Part shown: in pieces, positions 22,728 through 36,869 of the stretch
Layout: the number at the start of each line of letters is the position of its first letter
How positions within the stretch are numbered: the stretch's first letter is position 1
Assembly: GCA_026545765.1 (NCBI GenBank)
Contig: JAIFAC010000194.1
Coordinates: 1-64,000 of the forward strand
Direction of reading: 5' to 3'
DNA length: 64,000 bases
Source of the DNA: Plantago major
Taxonomy: Eukaryota; Streptophyta; Magnoliopsida; Lamiales; Plantaginaceae
Notes under the pieces: model-generated
The model's database searches: none
What the model was told of the DNA's origin: nothing
What the model saw: the letters and a program-made list of their open reading frames with translations, nothing else
Program-made: the position numbers and the translations under genes

Positions 22728-25700
22728 TCAGGAGTTGCTGGCGACCTCTGCAGCACGCTGCCTCATCATTTCATTGACAGCAGCCCTTCTACGGGAATCA
22801 GACTGTTGTTGAAGACGTCTCATATGTTCCTTCAAGTCTCTGCAGCAAATAAAGATTAAGATATTTATAAATTATATTGCATATAAGCCACTTGCCAGAA
22901 AGTACCAACTCTTCATCAAATGTTCATAAATTTGCAAGATAGGTACAAGCAAGCATTTTGCAACAAGGGCATAACTATATAACTTTATAGCAGAGCTCAG
23001 TCAATAAATAAACTTAAAGGGTACACAGCACAAGTTCTTCCTGCAGTGGGATTTATGTTTCGATATGAAAACAGGAAATAAGTGGAGAGACCAAACTCAT
23101 TAGAGTGAAAACTATATTCGTAAAAACAAACCTGCAACGAGGGACACTGCATGAAGATTCTTTGCATGCTCGAGCATGGAGCTGAAGAAGATACCACATT
23201 TTCTTGCACAAAAGACAACCTCCAGAAGCACGTACTTTGCACAGCATACCATGGCGAAAGAGTCCCTTCACTTTGCGACAATTTGGGTATTGGCACTGAA
23301 CAGAACGACACTGAGATGCATGCACAAGAAGCTCAAGCATTTTCTTCAGCTGCAAGATGAAACCCATTCGAAAAAGTCAACAACTCCACGTTCTAGGCTA
23401 GCTTGTACTTGAACAAGTAGATAAATAAAGGTCAATGAAGAATTTCCACTTGGTTTTATTCAATTCAATGATGGACAATTGTTCAACAGCTTAAAAAGAA
23501 CGTTAATCGACATGTGCATATGAACCATTGAGAAAGAATCAAAAGTTAACCCGTCACATTATATTCCATGAAGTCACCTTCAGATGCAAATATAGTATTA
23601 ATTGCTTTTATCCATAACATTTGTCTTAATTTAAGAAGCAACATTGATGGCACAACTGTAAATATATTTCAAACTTCAAAAGAAAATGAAAGGTCTAAAA
23701 ATTTAAAAGACCAAAATCAAAGAGAAGCCTTGTTACCTGCATAACACGTAGTTGCCGGGCTTCTTTATTCTGTGCATCACGGTCATTGGATGGATGATTA
23801 GTTAATTTATGGGGATGGTCAACTGCACCTTCCTTCTCATAACAAGCATTGCAAACATCATATTCTGGGCATATCTCACAGCGCCATCCTTGCCCAGTCT
23901 CTATATCAAGGGTGCACACATTGCACGTCGTTACAAAAGCTGGGGCAGTTGGGTTGTGAAGATGATAGAGGACCATCATTGAGGAATGCTTCGCTCGACG
24001 AAGAGTATCATACTGATAATGATTTCCTTGACAAAGGCTAAGAAATGCCTGTCTGGTGTCAAAAAATTCACTCTCAAGAATGTCATCTTTATCTTTAGTA
24101 TCATCAGGGATTTCAGTTATTCCAACCTGCAGGTTTGTAATCTTTCTTAGCACTATACTCTGAAACTTAACTGTATGGGGAATAGAAACAATTCCAGACG
24201 AGCAGCCAGAATATCCTAATCCAAAGACTTACAGGATAAAGAGCATGCTTATCCTTATGGTGTATAGGATGTCTCTCTCTGTCCTCGCGCTTTCGCTCGG
24301 CTTCATAGCACCTGAAAGGATATAATGGGTGTAAAATCTTAAGAACTTGCGGGAGAGAATTTATTTTTAACTTAGAAAAGACGGGCTGATGTTCCCAAGT
24401 AAAAATATGATTCTGTTAATAAATGTTTCATCAGTGAACAGCTTATGTATTGCCATTGAATTGAACTTTTTCAGATGTGAAAATCAACGATTAAACACAA
24501 AACTTTTATTACTCTTTAACAAAACACATTTTTGCATTTACGTAAAACATCGATTATCTTAATAAAAACCCCGATGTTTCTGGCCATGCAAGAGGAGATG
24601 TTGTGGAATAATAGGGGAAAAACTTTACACTAACAAATAGAATGTTCATTACATTTGTCATAGATTTGGGCACTATCATTCTAGATATATAACAGGTCAC
24701 TCTGCAGCCAATCTTTATGACAGAAAATTCCCGTCAACTAATTAGCAATCTTGAAGCAATCAGGAGATTCCCTTTAACATCTCTCACCTGGTTTGTTTTC
24801 CTAGGTCCATTTAAAAACTTGATTCATTTTAAAATGGTGTGAGACTTTAAATGCTGCAGAAAGAAGCTACCACGGATGGTAAGGTCTCACTGTAGACTCA
24901 CACACCATCTTATCTTCTATCTAGTCTCTTAGCTAATCATAAATCTTAGTAACATATAAGATCACAGACCAGACAATCTCTGAAAGAATGAAAAAGAACT
25001 AAAAGAGGCTTTATAATGATAAGGGGGAGTTGAAAGAAAATTTGTACCTGTCACAGAGCTCAAAATTTTTGCACTGTCTGCACACCCAACGATTTCCTGA
25101 CACCATAAGAATGCAGCAGTGCGTGCATGAATGCTGTAGGTGAACCATGATAAAATCTTCCTTCATAGGGGAAATTGTTTCACCAAGCTACAGTCACAAA
25201 GAAAACATTTAACTTTAACCATGCATTGTCTCTGTAGGTGCAGCACAAGATCTGTACTTTAATATGTAAAGTAAATGGACAAAATATACAAGACACGACA
25301 CAATAATTACTCAAGTAGATAGGTTGTAGTTTTCATTAACAGTTGGAAGTGTTGAGACATGAAGTGTGTACTTGTGCGTGCGTGTGTGTGCATGTTTGTA
25401 TGTCTTCACCACATCAAGATACTATAGAACTCGCACTAAAGAGTGTGTGTGTGTGTGTGTGTGTTCAAGATAATATAGAACTTGCAGGAAAGACTTAAAA
25501 GGTAAATTGAAAGATATAATAATACTTTATGCATCAACATCAGATCCTTTGATGCATTTCCAGAAAGATCAGTTTGCCCTGAAGCCTTCAGTGCTCTTTT
25601 TGTAATAGTCTTTTTCAGCATTCCCTTTTTATTATGTTTTCTACCATCATCCTCTTGTTGAAGTTGAAAGATCATATCTTCTGCAGCACCAGGCCAATAA

Positions 25701-28700
25701 TCTCCATCAAAGTATGGCAACCTGGCAGCAGTTACTTTTGCTCTACACTCGCCATTGGAAACAAAGAAATGTTCATACAGATTAGTTAACTCAACTACAA
25801 CATTCTCCTTTGCAGCTTTGCGTAACATGGCTAAGTACCTGAGTATACAATACAAAGCAATTAATGTATCAGAATAAACTTGCAATGTCTATAAAAGTCT
25901 ATTGATCAGATAGTGCCGACTCTTACCACTCCCGAAGTTTATCAGATTTTGGTGTCTTCTGAATTTCAGGATGGCAATACAAAATGTAGTCTTCACCCTT
26001 TAATGGGGGGCAAGCCCATATATAACAGCTTGAGAAACCTCGCATTTTGCAATATTCCAAGTATCCTATCTAAAATACCCAAGAGAATTAACAACTAGTT
26101 AGAGAAGGTAAAAAGATCTTGAACATGTGAACTCAACCACAAGAGTACTTGCGTAAAATCAATAGGCTAAGAAACTCACCAATATTTCATGGTACACAAA
26201 TGTTCGCAGTGCCTCTCCAGTTACTGCTCTGACGTCTGGCCGGAAATACTTAACAGAGTCAAGGTAAGAAAGGTAGACACGTCGATGGTTTGGCTGATCA
26301 CATTCAGATCCAAATTCTTGAACATACATGCCAAACAGGCAAACCTCAACTCCCTCAATTTTTTGAAACAACAGCACGACCTGAATCATAATATTTAAAA
26401 GTTATGCATTGATATGTATTATACTGGATAACTGGAAACTAGTATCATCATCCACCAACAATAAATTGAACTCTATTAATGAGTTTACAATAAAACTCTC
26501 ATAACACTTGCACCACTTATATGAGTTTAAATCTTCCCCCAACCTCAACATCAATCAAAGCATCAAACTAGCTCGTGAATGAGAGATATAGAGAAAAGGG
26601 ACTGCAAGATACTAGTAACAGAAGGTTCAGGTGACACGGCTATCATAATCCAGATTAGAATTAATATTCTCAGATTAATTTCACATACAGAAGGTTTATG
26701 CAACAAAGCTATCAAAATCCTTCCTCCCCCCCCCCCCCCCCAAAGACATTGGGAACCCGCAGCTGCTACCCTTTGGATGAGCACTGGGTAAAGCCCTGGA
26801 CTCATCCAACAACCTGCAAACTGCGCAAGCCACGTACGCAAAATAGTGCGATAGGCTCATACTCAGAAGACATTGGTTACAAATTTGGTCTCACTGGGAT
26901 ACCGACCTGTGACCAAGAGGATGGTATTCCTCTTTTTGAATCAGCTGAGCCACCCTTCCGGGTCAGGTTATAAGTTATTTTCTATGATTCAATTCACATA
27001 TTCAATATGATATTTTCTTTATGAACAATGTTCAACTTTTCACAGCAAACAACTATTAGAGCTCCTAATTCTTCTATATTATACTGTAATAATAAACATT
27101 TAAAGGTACTGAAGTACCCTAATTCTGTACAGGGGACCAAGATCCCTTGTATTATAGCTCGCACTCAACATTACACAAACTAATCTGGACCAGTAACACA
27201 GCAGGGTCTGCAAGAGTCCAAGTGATGGTAGATACAGATGAACATGACATACTTTGAGTTTAGTTCAACTTTCTCACAGAATCAGAATTCGCATTTTGTC
27301 AATGAGATGCGATCTTTCATGTGCAACCTGTATTGAAAGATTGCATCTCATTGATAAAATGGCCTCACTGATATTCTCTTTCGAATTCGTCCGCGTTATA
27401 CATGGTACAAAACATTTATCTGATTGTCTGCCATATTTCTCAGTACCTACCTTAGATTTATATGGAAATTCAATTGGATAATTATCCTCTTGAAAAATTT
27501 CAAGAAACCTTGGCTTGACCTCCAACTTTTTGTCCACGGATGACACCACTCGCACAACAAGCGAATCTGCTCCAGGAACCTACAAAAGATAATGGAAATT
27601 TTACTCAATGTGTCAAAACAATTGGTCACGTTCAGTATACAATCGAAGTGTCACGAAACATATTGAGGTAAAGAGGAGATCTTGAAGTATTTTATTAGCC
27701 TTCAAGCAAGAAAAAAAAATATCACAAGTGTGAAAGAGAAGATAAAATATACACATGATATCATCCTCATTATGTCAGATACTCCAATCATTTAGTATTT
27801 TAAAAACAGCAGCATTAGCTGCTTATTGTATCAACAGAAATACACAAGCTAAGTATGACCAATCAAATTGCTGATATATGAGATGAGCGAACAAACCCAG
27901 AACTTCATAGTAACTGAACTGCTCATTTTCATCTCATATTATTTAGTACCCTAATTGAATTTGGTTCCCCAACTTAGAATTATATACAAATTTGTATTTT
28001 ACATGTCATCCGGAAATAGTATATCTATATAGAGAGTGAATAGTGTCAAAAACAGACATAGGCGTAGGAAAACGCTTATGGTAAACTCAAAACAGTTCTT
28101 AATAAAATTCTAGTAGTCCCTATAACTCAACAGACATAACGAAGTTGCAATCTTGGGTCCGCAAAAAAGTAAAACCTTCACACAAATTTAATAAAGTATT
28201 AACTATTAAGCTACTGTATCTCTTAGCTTCTCCCAATCACATAAAACTGATTACATGACGAGAACAAACATTTGAACTTTGAAGTAATATATCTGAAGTA
28301 AAACATCACTCCAGCAATCATAAAGGAACAATTGTCCAGATACAGCAAGTAAAATAGATCACCTCGTCATAGCTTTTTCCTTGAACCCTTGCTCTGTCCA
28401 ACCTTTCTTGCCTCAGCTTCGTAAATAAACGACGCTCTATGTGATCACTCAAAATAGTTCTAGGCAAATCTTTTGCTCCAAGAACAGCACTTTGTGGCAA
28501 GGGCACGCGTTCTCCTCTTTCAACTTCTTCTACATAACAATTAGGACAAGTGTATTCAGCTGATCCACCATCATTTCTTCTACCATTGAATAATGCACAT
28601 ATTTGATGTTGCCAAGCTTCACACTTATCGCATTGAACCCACTGCAAAAGATGCATATTTGTTATATTAAATGACTATATGTCACACGCATAACAACATT

Positions 28701-31700
28701 TTCATAAGTAAATTTGAATACCCATTCTTCAGTTTCCTCGTCATTTTTCTTCTTCTCCATCCTTGCCTTAGGAACTGTCATTCCTTCAACTACCATGGTG
28801 TCTCCACGAGCTTCGTTATAACAAGGTATACAGAAGTAATGACGAGTTTCACCAGCTCCAATGGTATAATACATTGCATTTCTTTTTAAGCGAGCACCAC
28901 ACGGTGTACAATATAGGGGAGGTGGTTCAAAAGTAAGTCTCTCAACTGCACACAACTGACAAGAATTTTCACTCATTGAATGCTCCATTGCTTGATTTTT
29001 TTCAGCTTTTGCTTTACTCTGTCATAACAAGGCAGAAGTTAGAAATTCTATCACAGGGAAGCATACCAAGCACTCACAAAGAGCTGTGTGCAATACAACA
29101 GCAGTTTCAGAAAGAAAGGTGAAATACACAAATCTTCAAAATCAACCTCATGAGATTCTATTACTGTAACACCATCCTCTCCAAGAACAATATATTGCCT
29201 TGACGAAACGTAGGACTTAATTAAACACAATTAAGACCAATAATGGGAACCTTTGTTGAAGATGCTGGTCAGTAAGCTTTTCATGGTGACAAAAACAAAT
29301 AAAACCACATCTGAAACATGCACATAACATTATCATCTACATGATACTCCAAAGTCTTGGAGGGGATGTTACTTGTCAGGTAGTCTAACAGCCTACTACA
29401 AACATTTTCAGTTTACTGAACCAAACCCCGCCAGACCTGACCAAGTTAAATTGTATCAATTAAGGAAGAAATTGTAACCCCGCCAGAAAGATACAAGGAA
29501 TAAACAAACACTAAAACTCAGCCAACAGAGATATGCTTCTCAACTTTACAAAGCCTAGACAGTATATGACAACAGCGCAATCCGACTCAAAACAAAAATA
29601 GAACACTGCTATACAAGACCATTGACTACATACGCAGTGAACTTCAGAGGAATAATGTAATCTCAAGTATGTTTTATATCAACTAGATCATAGCATAGAA
29701 GAGAATCACCAGAAACACGAGTAAATACGTAGTCCTTGACCAATTTTCTCTAATTGTTTTTAGAAGGGAGAAACAACAGTAACCAAGTAACTTCTGGACA
29801 ACCACACGGCGAAACTTGAAATTACTATGTTAAAAAACAAGCAACATGCAGTATATGTTTATGTCAAGAAATAAGGATGTTTTCTCTCATCAACGTTATT
29901 AACTCAGCATCCAAAGACTCCAGGCCAAAATTTAAATGAGTTCATCGACTCAAGTATCTTGTGCAATTCAAATGAGTTCAATATAGCTATTCATAAACAC
30001 AGGCTTCAATGGAAAATATGCTTTCTTTCATTAGGTTGGTTCAGCCATACTTAGCTGCATATATGACAGAATGAACATTCTTGTTATTCCACATGCAAAC
30101 ATTTACACCAAGGGAATCTGTCACAGTTCATTTGAGGTCAAATTATAAATATGCCGCAAATCCAATGTTACATTATTAAGCAGAATAAGTATAGACTTAA
30201 TACCTCAGTAAATTAGAAATAAGCAAGAGATCAAGACTAACCTGGCCAACCCACTGCCTAAGACCTGTAATATGCTGCTGAACTTGTTCAGGAGTGAACA
30301 ATTCAATCATTGATACTCCATTTATTTTGGGCTTCCCAGACTTGGATGCACTTTCAGAAGGTAATGCAGAACTTTCCTCAACTTTCTGGGGCGTTTCCTT
30401 CTCATTCACAGCAACCTCTTGACACACTCCAGAAGTAAGGTCAGTCAGAGCAGATCCATTGTCAGGCTTTTGGGTGTATATCTGGTCCATGCTATCATTT
30501 TTCATTTTAGAAATGTTGGGAAGTAATTGGTTAACATGTCCAGGCCCCTCCACTTTAACTTCAGCTGCCTCACATTTTACTAGGGGGTGAGATTCATGTG
30601 GCTGATCAACATGCTGTGTATCCTGGAAAGGATTTTCACTTTTACCAGAAAGCAGTGCAACTGATCTTTCACTTTGAGAGGTGAGTAACTGGGAACCTTG
30701 TTCAACTTTCATTCGTTTTGTAGAAGGTTGGAGATCCTCAGGAGTTTCAGCTACAGCAGGACTCATTCTCTCGTGTGGCATTCCAGCTATCTCAGCAGTG
30801 TCATGAGATTTACAAGATCTATTGGCTGAACCAGGAATCCTTGAATCAAAATCAGATAGAGTAGATGCCTTCAATAAATATTTGTTATGGGGGATACAAA
30901 CAGGGCAATCTGCATCCCGACACTGCTTGTGATGATTGATTAATTCCTTAGAGTGATGGCAGCGAAGATATGAACACTGCAATTCTTTGCAATGTTCCAT
31001 ATGTTTCCACAGTTCTTGAACTGTCAAGCAGTGAGATTCATGGCATTGTCCTTCTGGAAAAGGACATCGACGTGCATGCCGCAAAAATAAAAGCCATCTC
31101 ACTTGGTCCTTGTACTGCCGTTCACGACTAAGGTTATTAGATTGGCGTACAGTATTGCACAAGTTTGGAGGGTCTGCTGACCTAGAAGCATCAGACTGGC
31201 CAATCATGGATTCTTCTGAGGATAAATTATTCAGGTTAGCTGTCTCTTTCCCGGTTAATCTTTGATGGAATTCACTCTGCAACTGTTGATCATGTGGGTC
31301 TCTCCCAGATAAATGAGATACATCTTGATTTTTGGAGTACCATTTACCATGCGATGTAGAATCTGGCTCGGTGCCACCAGAAAGACCACAAAAATCATTT
31401 TGTGGGTTAGATATGAACTGTTGTGACAGTGTAAGCATTGAGTGTTGCATCTGATCTGGAGTCCGAGTAAATGATGAACTAATATCCTGTAGACCTGATG
31501 GGTGTGAGAGCAACTGGGAAGCTCCAGAATGATTGTCGATAGAATTCTGTTGGAACTGACCCTGCATGTCAGCAAATTCAAAGGGATTGGAAACTTGTGA
31601 GTGTAGGCCCTCAATACGATGGTCATTTCCGGCCCCTAGCTTGGTCTCAGAAACTAGATTTGAAGATAGTTGACACTGACGAAAATTATCATTGTTTAGC

Positions 31701-34700
31701 AAAGTTTGGTTCTGATTTTGCTGTTTTTGTTGAGCTTGTCGCTGAAACTGATGAGATGGCTGTTGAAATAGAGGTTGATGAGGCTGCACATTATTCTCCC
31801 TCACCATATACTGCGTCTGAAAATTCATGTTATCCAATTGATCAATTGGTTCAGACTTCGTAGCCGTCACCTGTTGAGTAGTGTGTGCAGTTGACTGATT
31901 AGTCATCAAAGAAGAATGTGCTTTTGGCATAGATTGGGCAACTGCATTCCAACTCTGACTATTCGTCATTGACCCAGCAGAAGTTGCAGGGACATACAGG
32001 TTTCCAGATACTGAACCATCAGTCTGAGCAAGTCCACATCCGTCTCCTGTACATGAGAATTGTTACGCTATCAATCAAACTCAATACAACCAAAATACCA
32101 TATTATATTAATTTTTCAGCTTATTCATTTATCATACAGAAACACACCCTGGTAGAGGAGTTTCCCATACCCTGTATAACAGGTCGCTGCTGTTGCTCAA
32201 AACGTTGATGCATGGGTTTCATGGAGTTTCCATACATGGGTCCTGTTAAATAACTCTCAGTGCTTCCTGCTCCATTGATCAAAGGCATGCTATTTCCCAT
32301 CATCCCCAAAGCTCCATGTGTATTCAAGTTTCCATTCGATAATCCATAGGACTTCTGCTGCAATGTAGATCTGATGCCACCACCCATAGGGCCACCAAGA
32401 TTATGCAAAATCCGGCTATTTTGACCGCCAACATGCAGCTTTTGCTGCATGGGTTGGGATGCTATAGTTGCTTCAATTGTTGAAACACCAACATTATTGT
32501 GTGACTCCACATTCATGAATGATTGATTGTTATTATTGTAATTATTATCATTGTTATTACTATTATTATTGTTACTATTAGTATTTACATCATTATTATT
32601 CGAGCCGCTGAATCCAGGAGTGGGGATCATTTGACCAGTCACTCTCCGTTGATCAATGGAAGTAACCATGTTATTTCCCCCAGAATTTACTGAGAATGCA
32701 GAAGATTGTTGATATGGACCAGCCAGAAGTCCTGCAAAGATACACGTGAGACCACAGTAAAATAATAAGTCATATCATTCCAGAGATCTAAAGGCAAAAG
32801 GTACCTTCAGATGTACTAAAAGAGCCAGCATTCATATTCCCAGACGACCCATTTCCAGTTGGCACAAAGTTTCCCGAATAGAGAGTCGAGGATGAAATAT
32901 TGTTACTGGCAAGAGAACCATCCACAGACGAGGTACCAACAATACTTAAATTTCCAGGATTTTGCAAACCTGGAGTTGGAATCATCGTACCCATAGAGGG
33001 AGCAGGATTGGCATGTTGAAACTGTTGATTTTGATTACTGAAAGGCATGCATTTAATCAGAACAAGCAAACGACTTTCCAAAGTTGCCAAGTTCAAATAC
33101 TCCTCCTGCAAAACAAAGTAATGAATCAGAAATAGACGTTTAACAGGCACAATGAATGATTTCTTGTGGTACAAGTAACTTTATGAGCATTTATTTGCCA
33201 CAATATAGTGATCAATTTTCCCGCATCTAACAATATAACATAAAACAGTTTCTACAAACAAATATGAAACACTTCTGTACACATCTTTGAAAAGAAAACG
33301 GCGTAAAAGTTAAAAGAGGTATAGCTTAATAAGGCAAGTGCTATTTGGTACCTTAATGTGCCTAAGATTGATTTGTATACCCTAAATTGCCATTACAGCC
33401 AATTAATAACTCCAACCAATTTCCGGCCAATGAGGTCATGTGGCAGTCACGTGACCCCGGAATCCAAAAATAACAAAAAAAATCTGCCATTTTTGGTACC
33501 TCTCGGAGCTAACCATGAGAAAACACAAACTTAGACGGGCTAATCAAATGTGAGTGTGAATTCGAATTGGGGAAATAAACTGACCCTAGGAGGCACCTTT
33601 GTTGGGACACCATTAGAACATCAGCCTTCTTGTCAGGGATGCTTGGCTGACTACACTTTACACTGAGATTTTATTTTTGGAATACCAAGAACAATTACCT
33701 ATTTTATCAGTTAGATTTAGTTTGCCTTTTCTGGATGAAGGTCAATTAAAAACATCATTTCAATCTTATTTATTATTTATTTTTTGTTTTATTATAATAT
33801 TACCGTAGTCCCACCCATTGTGTGGAACACACGCGCCCAAACGTAACAACAGTGGACATTTTTTGGATTCTAGTGTCACGTGACAGGCACATGATCTCAA
33901 CTGGAAAAGATTGGTCAGTGTATATCAATTGGCTGTAATTAAAATTTAGGGTATACAAATCGAGCTTAGGCACATTAAGGTACTAAAACTAGAACTTGGA
34001 CATATTAAGGTACCTTTCCACAATCTTACCCGAGAAAAACGTAAGATATTAAGGAAAAGAACGCATAGAAAACAAATAAAAACAAAACACACCGTTGTTT
34101 TAGCACTCCTTAATAAACCCTCTTCCAATTTTCTCACTAGCTCCAACATTTTCTGTTTAGACACGTCCGGAGATTGTTGACGCCGCTGCATGAGAAATTG
34201 CCAGCTGCAAAAGAAGCGGGCTAAAGCTTTAGCAGCAGTAATCTTTCTAAATAACCAAAAATTAAACGGATAGCATACTAGAACTGGCATCAAGCATTAA
34301 TCTTATAAATCTGCAAGTAGATTAGTCAGTATTAATGAATAAAGAAGCAAAAAAGAAATATTAAACAACAGGAGGAGGAGGAGGAGGAGGAGGAGGAGGA
34401 GGAGGAGGAGAAGCAAGTTCCTTTATAATTGATGGCAAGTAACTCATGTGCATGGTTTCCATAGATAATGTGATAAGTTAACATTAGTTACTATAAAAGG
34501 GTCTTCTGCTCACATATTTATACATCCTCCGGACTTTTCAGAGCATTTCATTGTCACAAAAGTTTATTCAGATATTGTTTACATTCATTAATTGAATATC
34601 ATTATATTGCCTGTTTAAACAAATAAGATAACCATAATGCATGCCAAACATTAGATAGAAATGTTTAACTAAATAAAAGATTCTTACATCCTTTCTTGCA

Positions 34701-34875
34701 TAAAACGGCGCATCTTTACGAATTCAGGATCCACATTCGAGACGCGGTGCATACTAGGATTTTGCATCTGCCCAAGCATAGGATTTCCATTTTGCTGTTG
34801 AAGCCCAGAAAAGGAAGCACCAGCTTGATTTGATACCTGACCAATCTGTCCTGAGTGGTGTGATTGTAAATTCAT
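22728..34875 (-). CDS. HAC1-like: HAC-type histone acetyltransferase (p300/CBP family), complete
   Basis: This nuclear coactivator acetylates histones and proteins. I place 16 coding exons: 34875-34688, 34204-34093, 33105-32805, 32731-32171, 32046-30242, 29018-28722, 28641-28363, 27579-27451, 26380-26180, 26069-25927, 25838-25526, 25187-25048, 24311-24233, 24126-23737, 23349-23132, 22839-22728. All have GT..AG borders and sum to 5,268 nt, giving 1,755 residues (Arabidopsis HAC1 is about 1,700). Order: Met/Gln/Asn-rich N-terminus; TAZ1 ([31 protein letters not shown]); cysteine-rich exon; PHD ([18 protein letters not shown]); HAT core ([40 protein letters not shown]); ZZ ([11 protein letters not shown]); TAZ2 ([24 protein letters not shown]); end RAAEVASNS. 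No frame break was found. The start matches the family's MNxQ.. terminus. It is HAC1-like; HAC5/HAC12-type is not excluded. Confidence 0.95.
25441..25463. repeat. (GT)n microsatellite in a HAC intron
   Basis: About 11 GT units in the intron between 25526 and 25187. Confidence 0.9.
26727..26970 (-). mobile_element. tRNA-derived SINE in a HAC intron
   Basis: Read on the minus strand, the head has a pol III A box (GGTGGCTCAGCTGATTC, near 26950) and a B-box-like segment (CAGGTCGGTATCCC, near 26905). The body follows with gggctttacccagtgctcat and gggtagcagctgcgggttcc, segments typical of plant SINEs. It ends in a run of 14 or more G (C on the plus strand, from about 26727). It sits in the 1.07-kb intron 26381-27450. 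The family name was not determined. Confidence 0.68.
33347..34014. mobile_element. long-armed fold-back element in a HAC intron
   Basis: Inverted arms: ggtaccttaatgtgcctaag, tttgtataccctaaatt, attacagccaat, gtcacgtgac, gaatccaaaaa on the left recur inverted on the right in the same order. Arms are about 170 bp each around an AT-rich centre. The right end carries a second, diverged copy of the tip (ggtaccttaatatgtccaag). It lies wholly in the intron 33106-34092. No transposase and no clear target duplication were seen. Confidence 0.75.
34370..34413. repeat. (GGA)n microsatellite in a HAC intron
   Basis: About 14 GGA units in the intron 34205-34687. Confidence 0.95.
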
Positions 34876-36850
34876 CTCTAACTTCAGCGGATAAATCGCA
34901 CTTCATAACATTAAACAGGACTTCCACACCATGCAAATACGACGACCATGAGAACTCAGATGAGCTAATGTAACTATCTCCAGTCAATTCCTATGCATGA
35001 GAATAGAAACACTGCTGGTAATTATTGTAAGGACCTGCAGAAGAAACCGCAAGATATATTTCAGCATAGTAGACTTGCATAGTTCAATAAGACATCCAAC
35101 TCTCTATTGGAGTACTCTGATATTCCTGAATTCTTGCTCTTTCTGAAAGTATGCCTGTCCTATTTGGAAACCCTAATTAGTGTGCCTGAATCATGGTAAC
35201 TTTAAAATAACACGACACGCCTGATTCCATGATTTCCTATTTCCCAAAGCACATTTGATTAACTCATTCTTAAAATCGAGTTCCAAGAAAATATTGATCT
35301 AAATGAATTGTCAATGGAGAAATACACATTCCAAGAGGACCGTATGGAATATTGATCATATAATGCATGTGATTGATATATATATCTACTGAAGAAAAGG
35401 TTTTAAATCAATTCGTCACCGTCTAAAATTGAGCAACTTTTGCGAGAAACGGTATCTCGGAGAGACCAGATCAAATATCACATTTTTAATTACAAACATC
35501 ACATGTTTAGAAATCCAAGTATTGCAATTATAATGCAGGTTTATCAAACACACGCAATGTTTGATGTTAAACATTTGATGTTTTAAATTAAATATGTGAT
35601 GTTGATTTGGTCTCTCCGAGAGACGGTCTCTCGCAAAAGTTTGTATTAAAAATTATATGTGGTAGAGCGGGAGAAAGTTCTTAGCTTTGTGTAGATCAAC
35701 TAGAATGGCAACCTTGGTGAAGTATGTTAACTAACTGAGAATTGAGTGAATAAAAAGTTTCCTGTCCTAAAAACTACACGAGATTGCCTAAAAAACCTTG
35801 AGAAAGAAGCCAATTCTCTGAATTAGATGCATGAAAAAAATTCTATGCAACATAAACACAAACAAGCGCATGGAAATAACACTAAATTCATATTTCATCG
35901 AAACATGGATAGATATGTGATGGCTTGGGTTTAATGCACGAACCCCTCCTTAAGCAATTCAATAGCAATCAAATTTGCAATAAACAGTAAAATTCTATCA
36001 AATTAAAATTCATCAGCAATATCACAGCTTGATCAACGGGAGAATAAAATGCCTATATGGAAGAAAAAAAATATCGGACGGTGAAATCAAAACTAAAACA
36101 CGAACAAAAAGAAGTTCTTTCCCGTAGATAAACTCTAAACTACCTTCATAAAGCTAAAGACAACAATTTGTCTTTTAAGTTTTAACACCCATACTAGTAA
36201 GTGTTAGTGCTGAACTATATAATAACCACATGATATAAATGTGGATCTAAATCACCAGTGTTACAAAATCCAACTATCAAGAATAAAATACCAAAAATTC
36301 CTAAAAAACTTTGCACTTCACTAGGCATCATAAATGCAGCAAATTAAGGAAAAACAAAAAAAGAAAAGAAATTGGTGGCATTTATATTCGTGATATATCA
36401 ATGGAAATAAGCCAAGCCAAACCCTTTCCCAATGCCATGATCACAAACATCAACACCTGAATAGAGTTAAATAAGCTGGCATACAGCTGATCATGATCGA
36501 ATTGAGATATACGCATACCAAATTGGACTAGTTTCTAGGGTTTTATCAATTAGGGGAATCAAATTAGGGCATCAATTCAGGTAAATAACGAATTAATAAT
36601 TAGGGTTTGAATCCGAAATTGAATCAATTCAAAATACACAAAATTCGATACTCACGGAAGAATGAAGAACGCGCGAAAGGTGGAGACGCCAATAGGGCCG
36701 AAACAGAAATGTGGAATTGTCGTAAAACTGCTTGGCAGATGCTTAAACGACGTCGCAAAGAGTTGTTTCGGTGGAGAAATTGCGATTTGGAGATGATGTA
36801 CGGATATAGCTTCTGTTTATTTCTTCTTCCTGGTTCTTCTGTTATACAGA
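34876..36850 (-). other. HAC 5' untranslated exons and leader intron
   Basis: A donor CTTCC|GTGAGT at 36656 defines a probable first untranslated exon (36656 to about 36850). An acceptor CTGCAG near 35036 leads into the exon carrying the start codon. The leader intron of about 1.6 kb holds a fold-back MITE (35436-35640). Boundaries need transcript data. Confidence 0.6.
35436..35640. mobile_element. fold-back MITE in the HAC leader intron
   Basis: Left arm acttttgcgagaaacggtat and ctcggagagaccagatcaaa; right arm inverted acttttgcgagagaccgtct and ctcggagagaccaaatcaac. Arms are about 47 bp around about 110 bp of AT-rich DNA. No coding sequence. Confidence 0.75.
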
Positions 36851-36869
36851 GGCTAGGATCTTAATTGTG

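Noticed and set aside
32148-32170. A HAC donor at CCAGG|GTGTGT
   Set aside because: It breaks the phase with the next exon. CAGG|GTATGG at 32171 restores it and brings the whole coding sum to a multiple of three.
34754-34987. Minus-strand ORF overlapping the HAC start
   Set aside because: It is in another frame across the HAC leader and first coding exon and has no recognisable protein.
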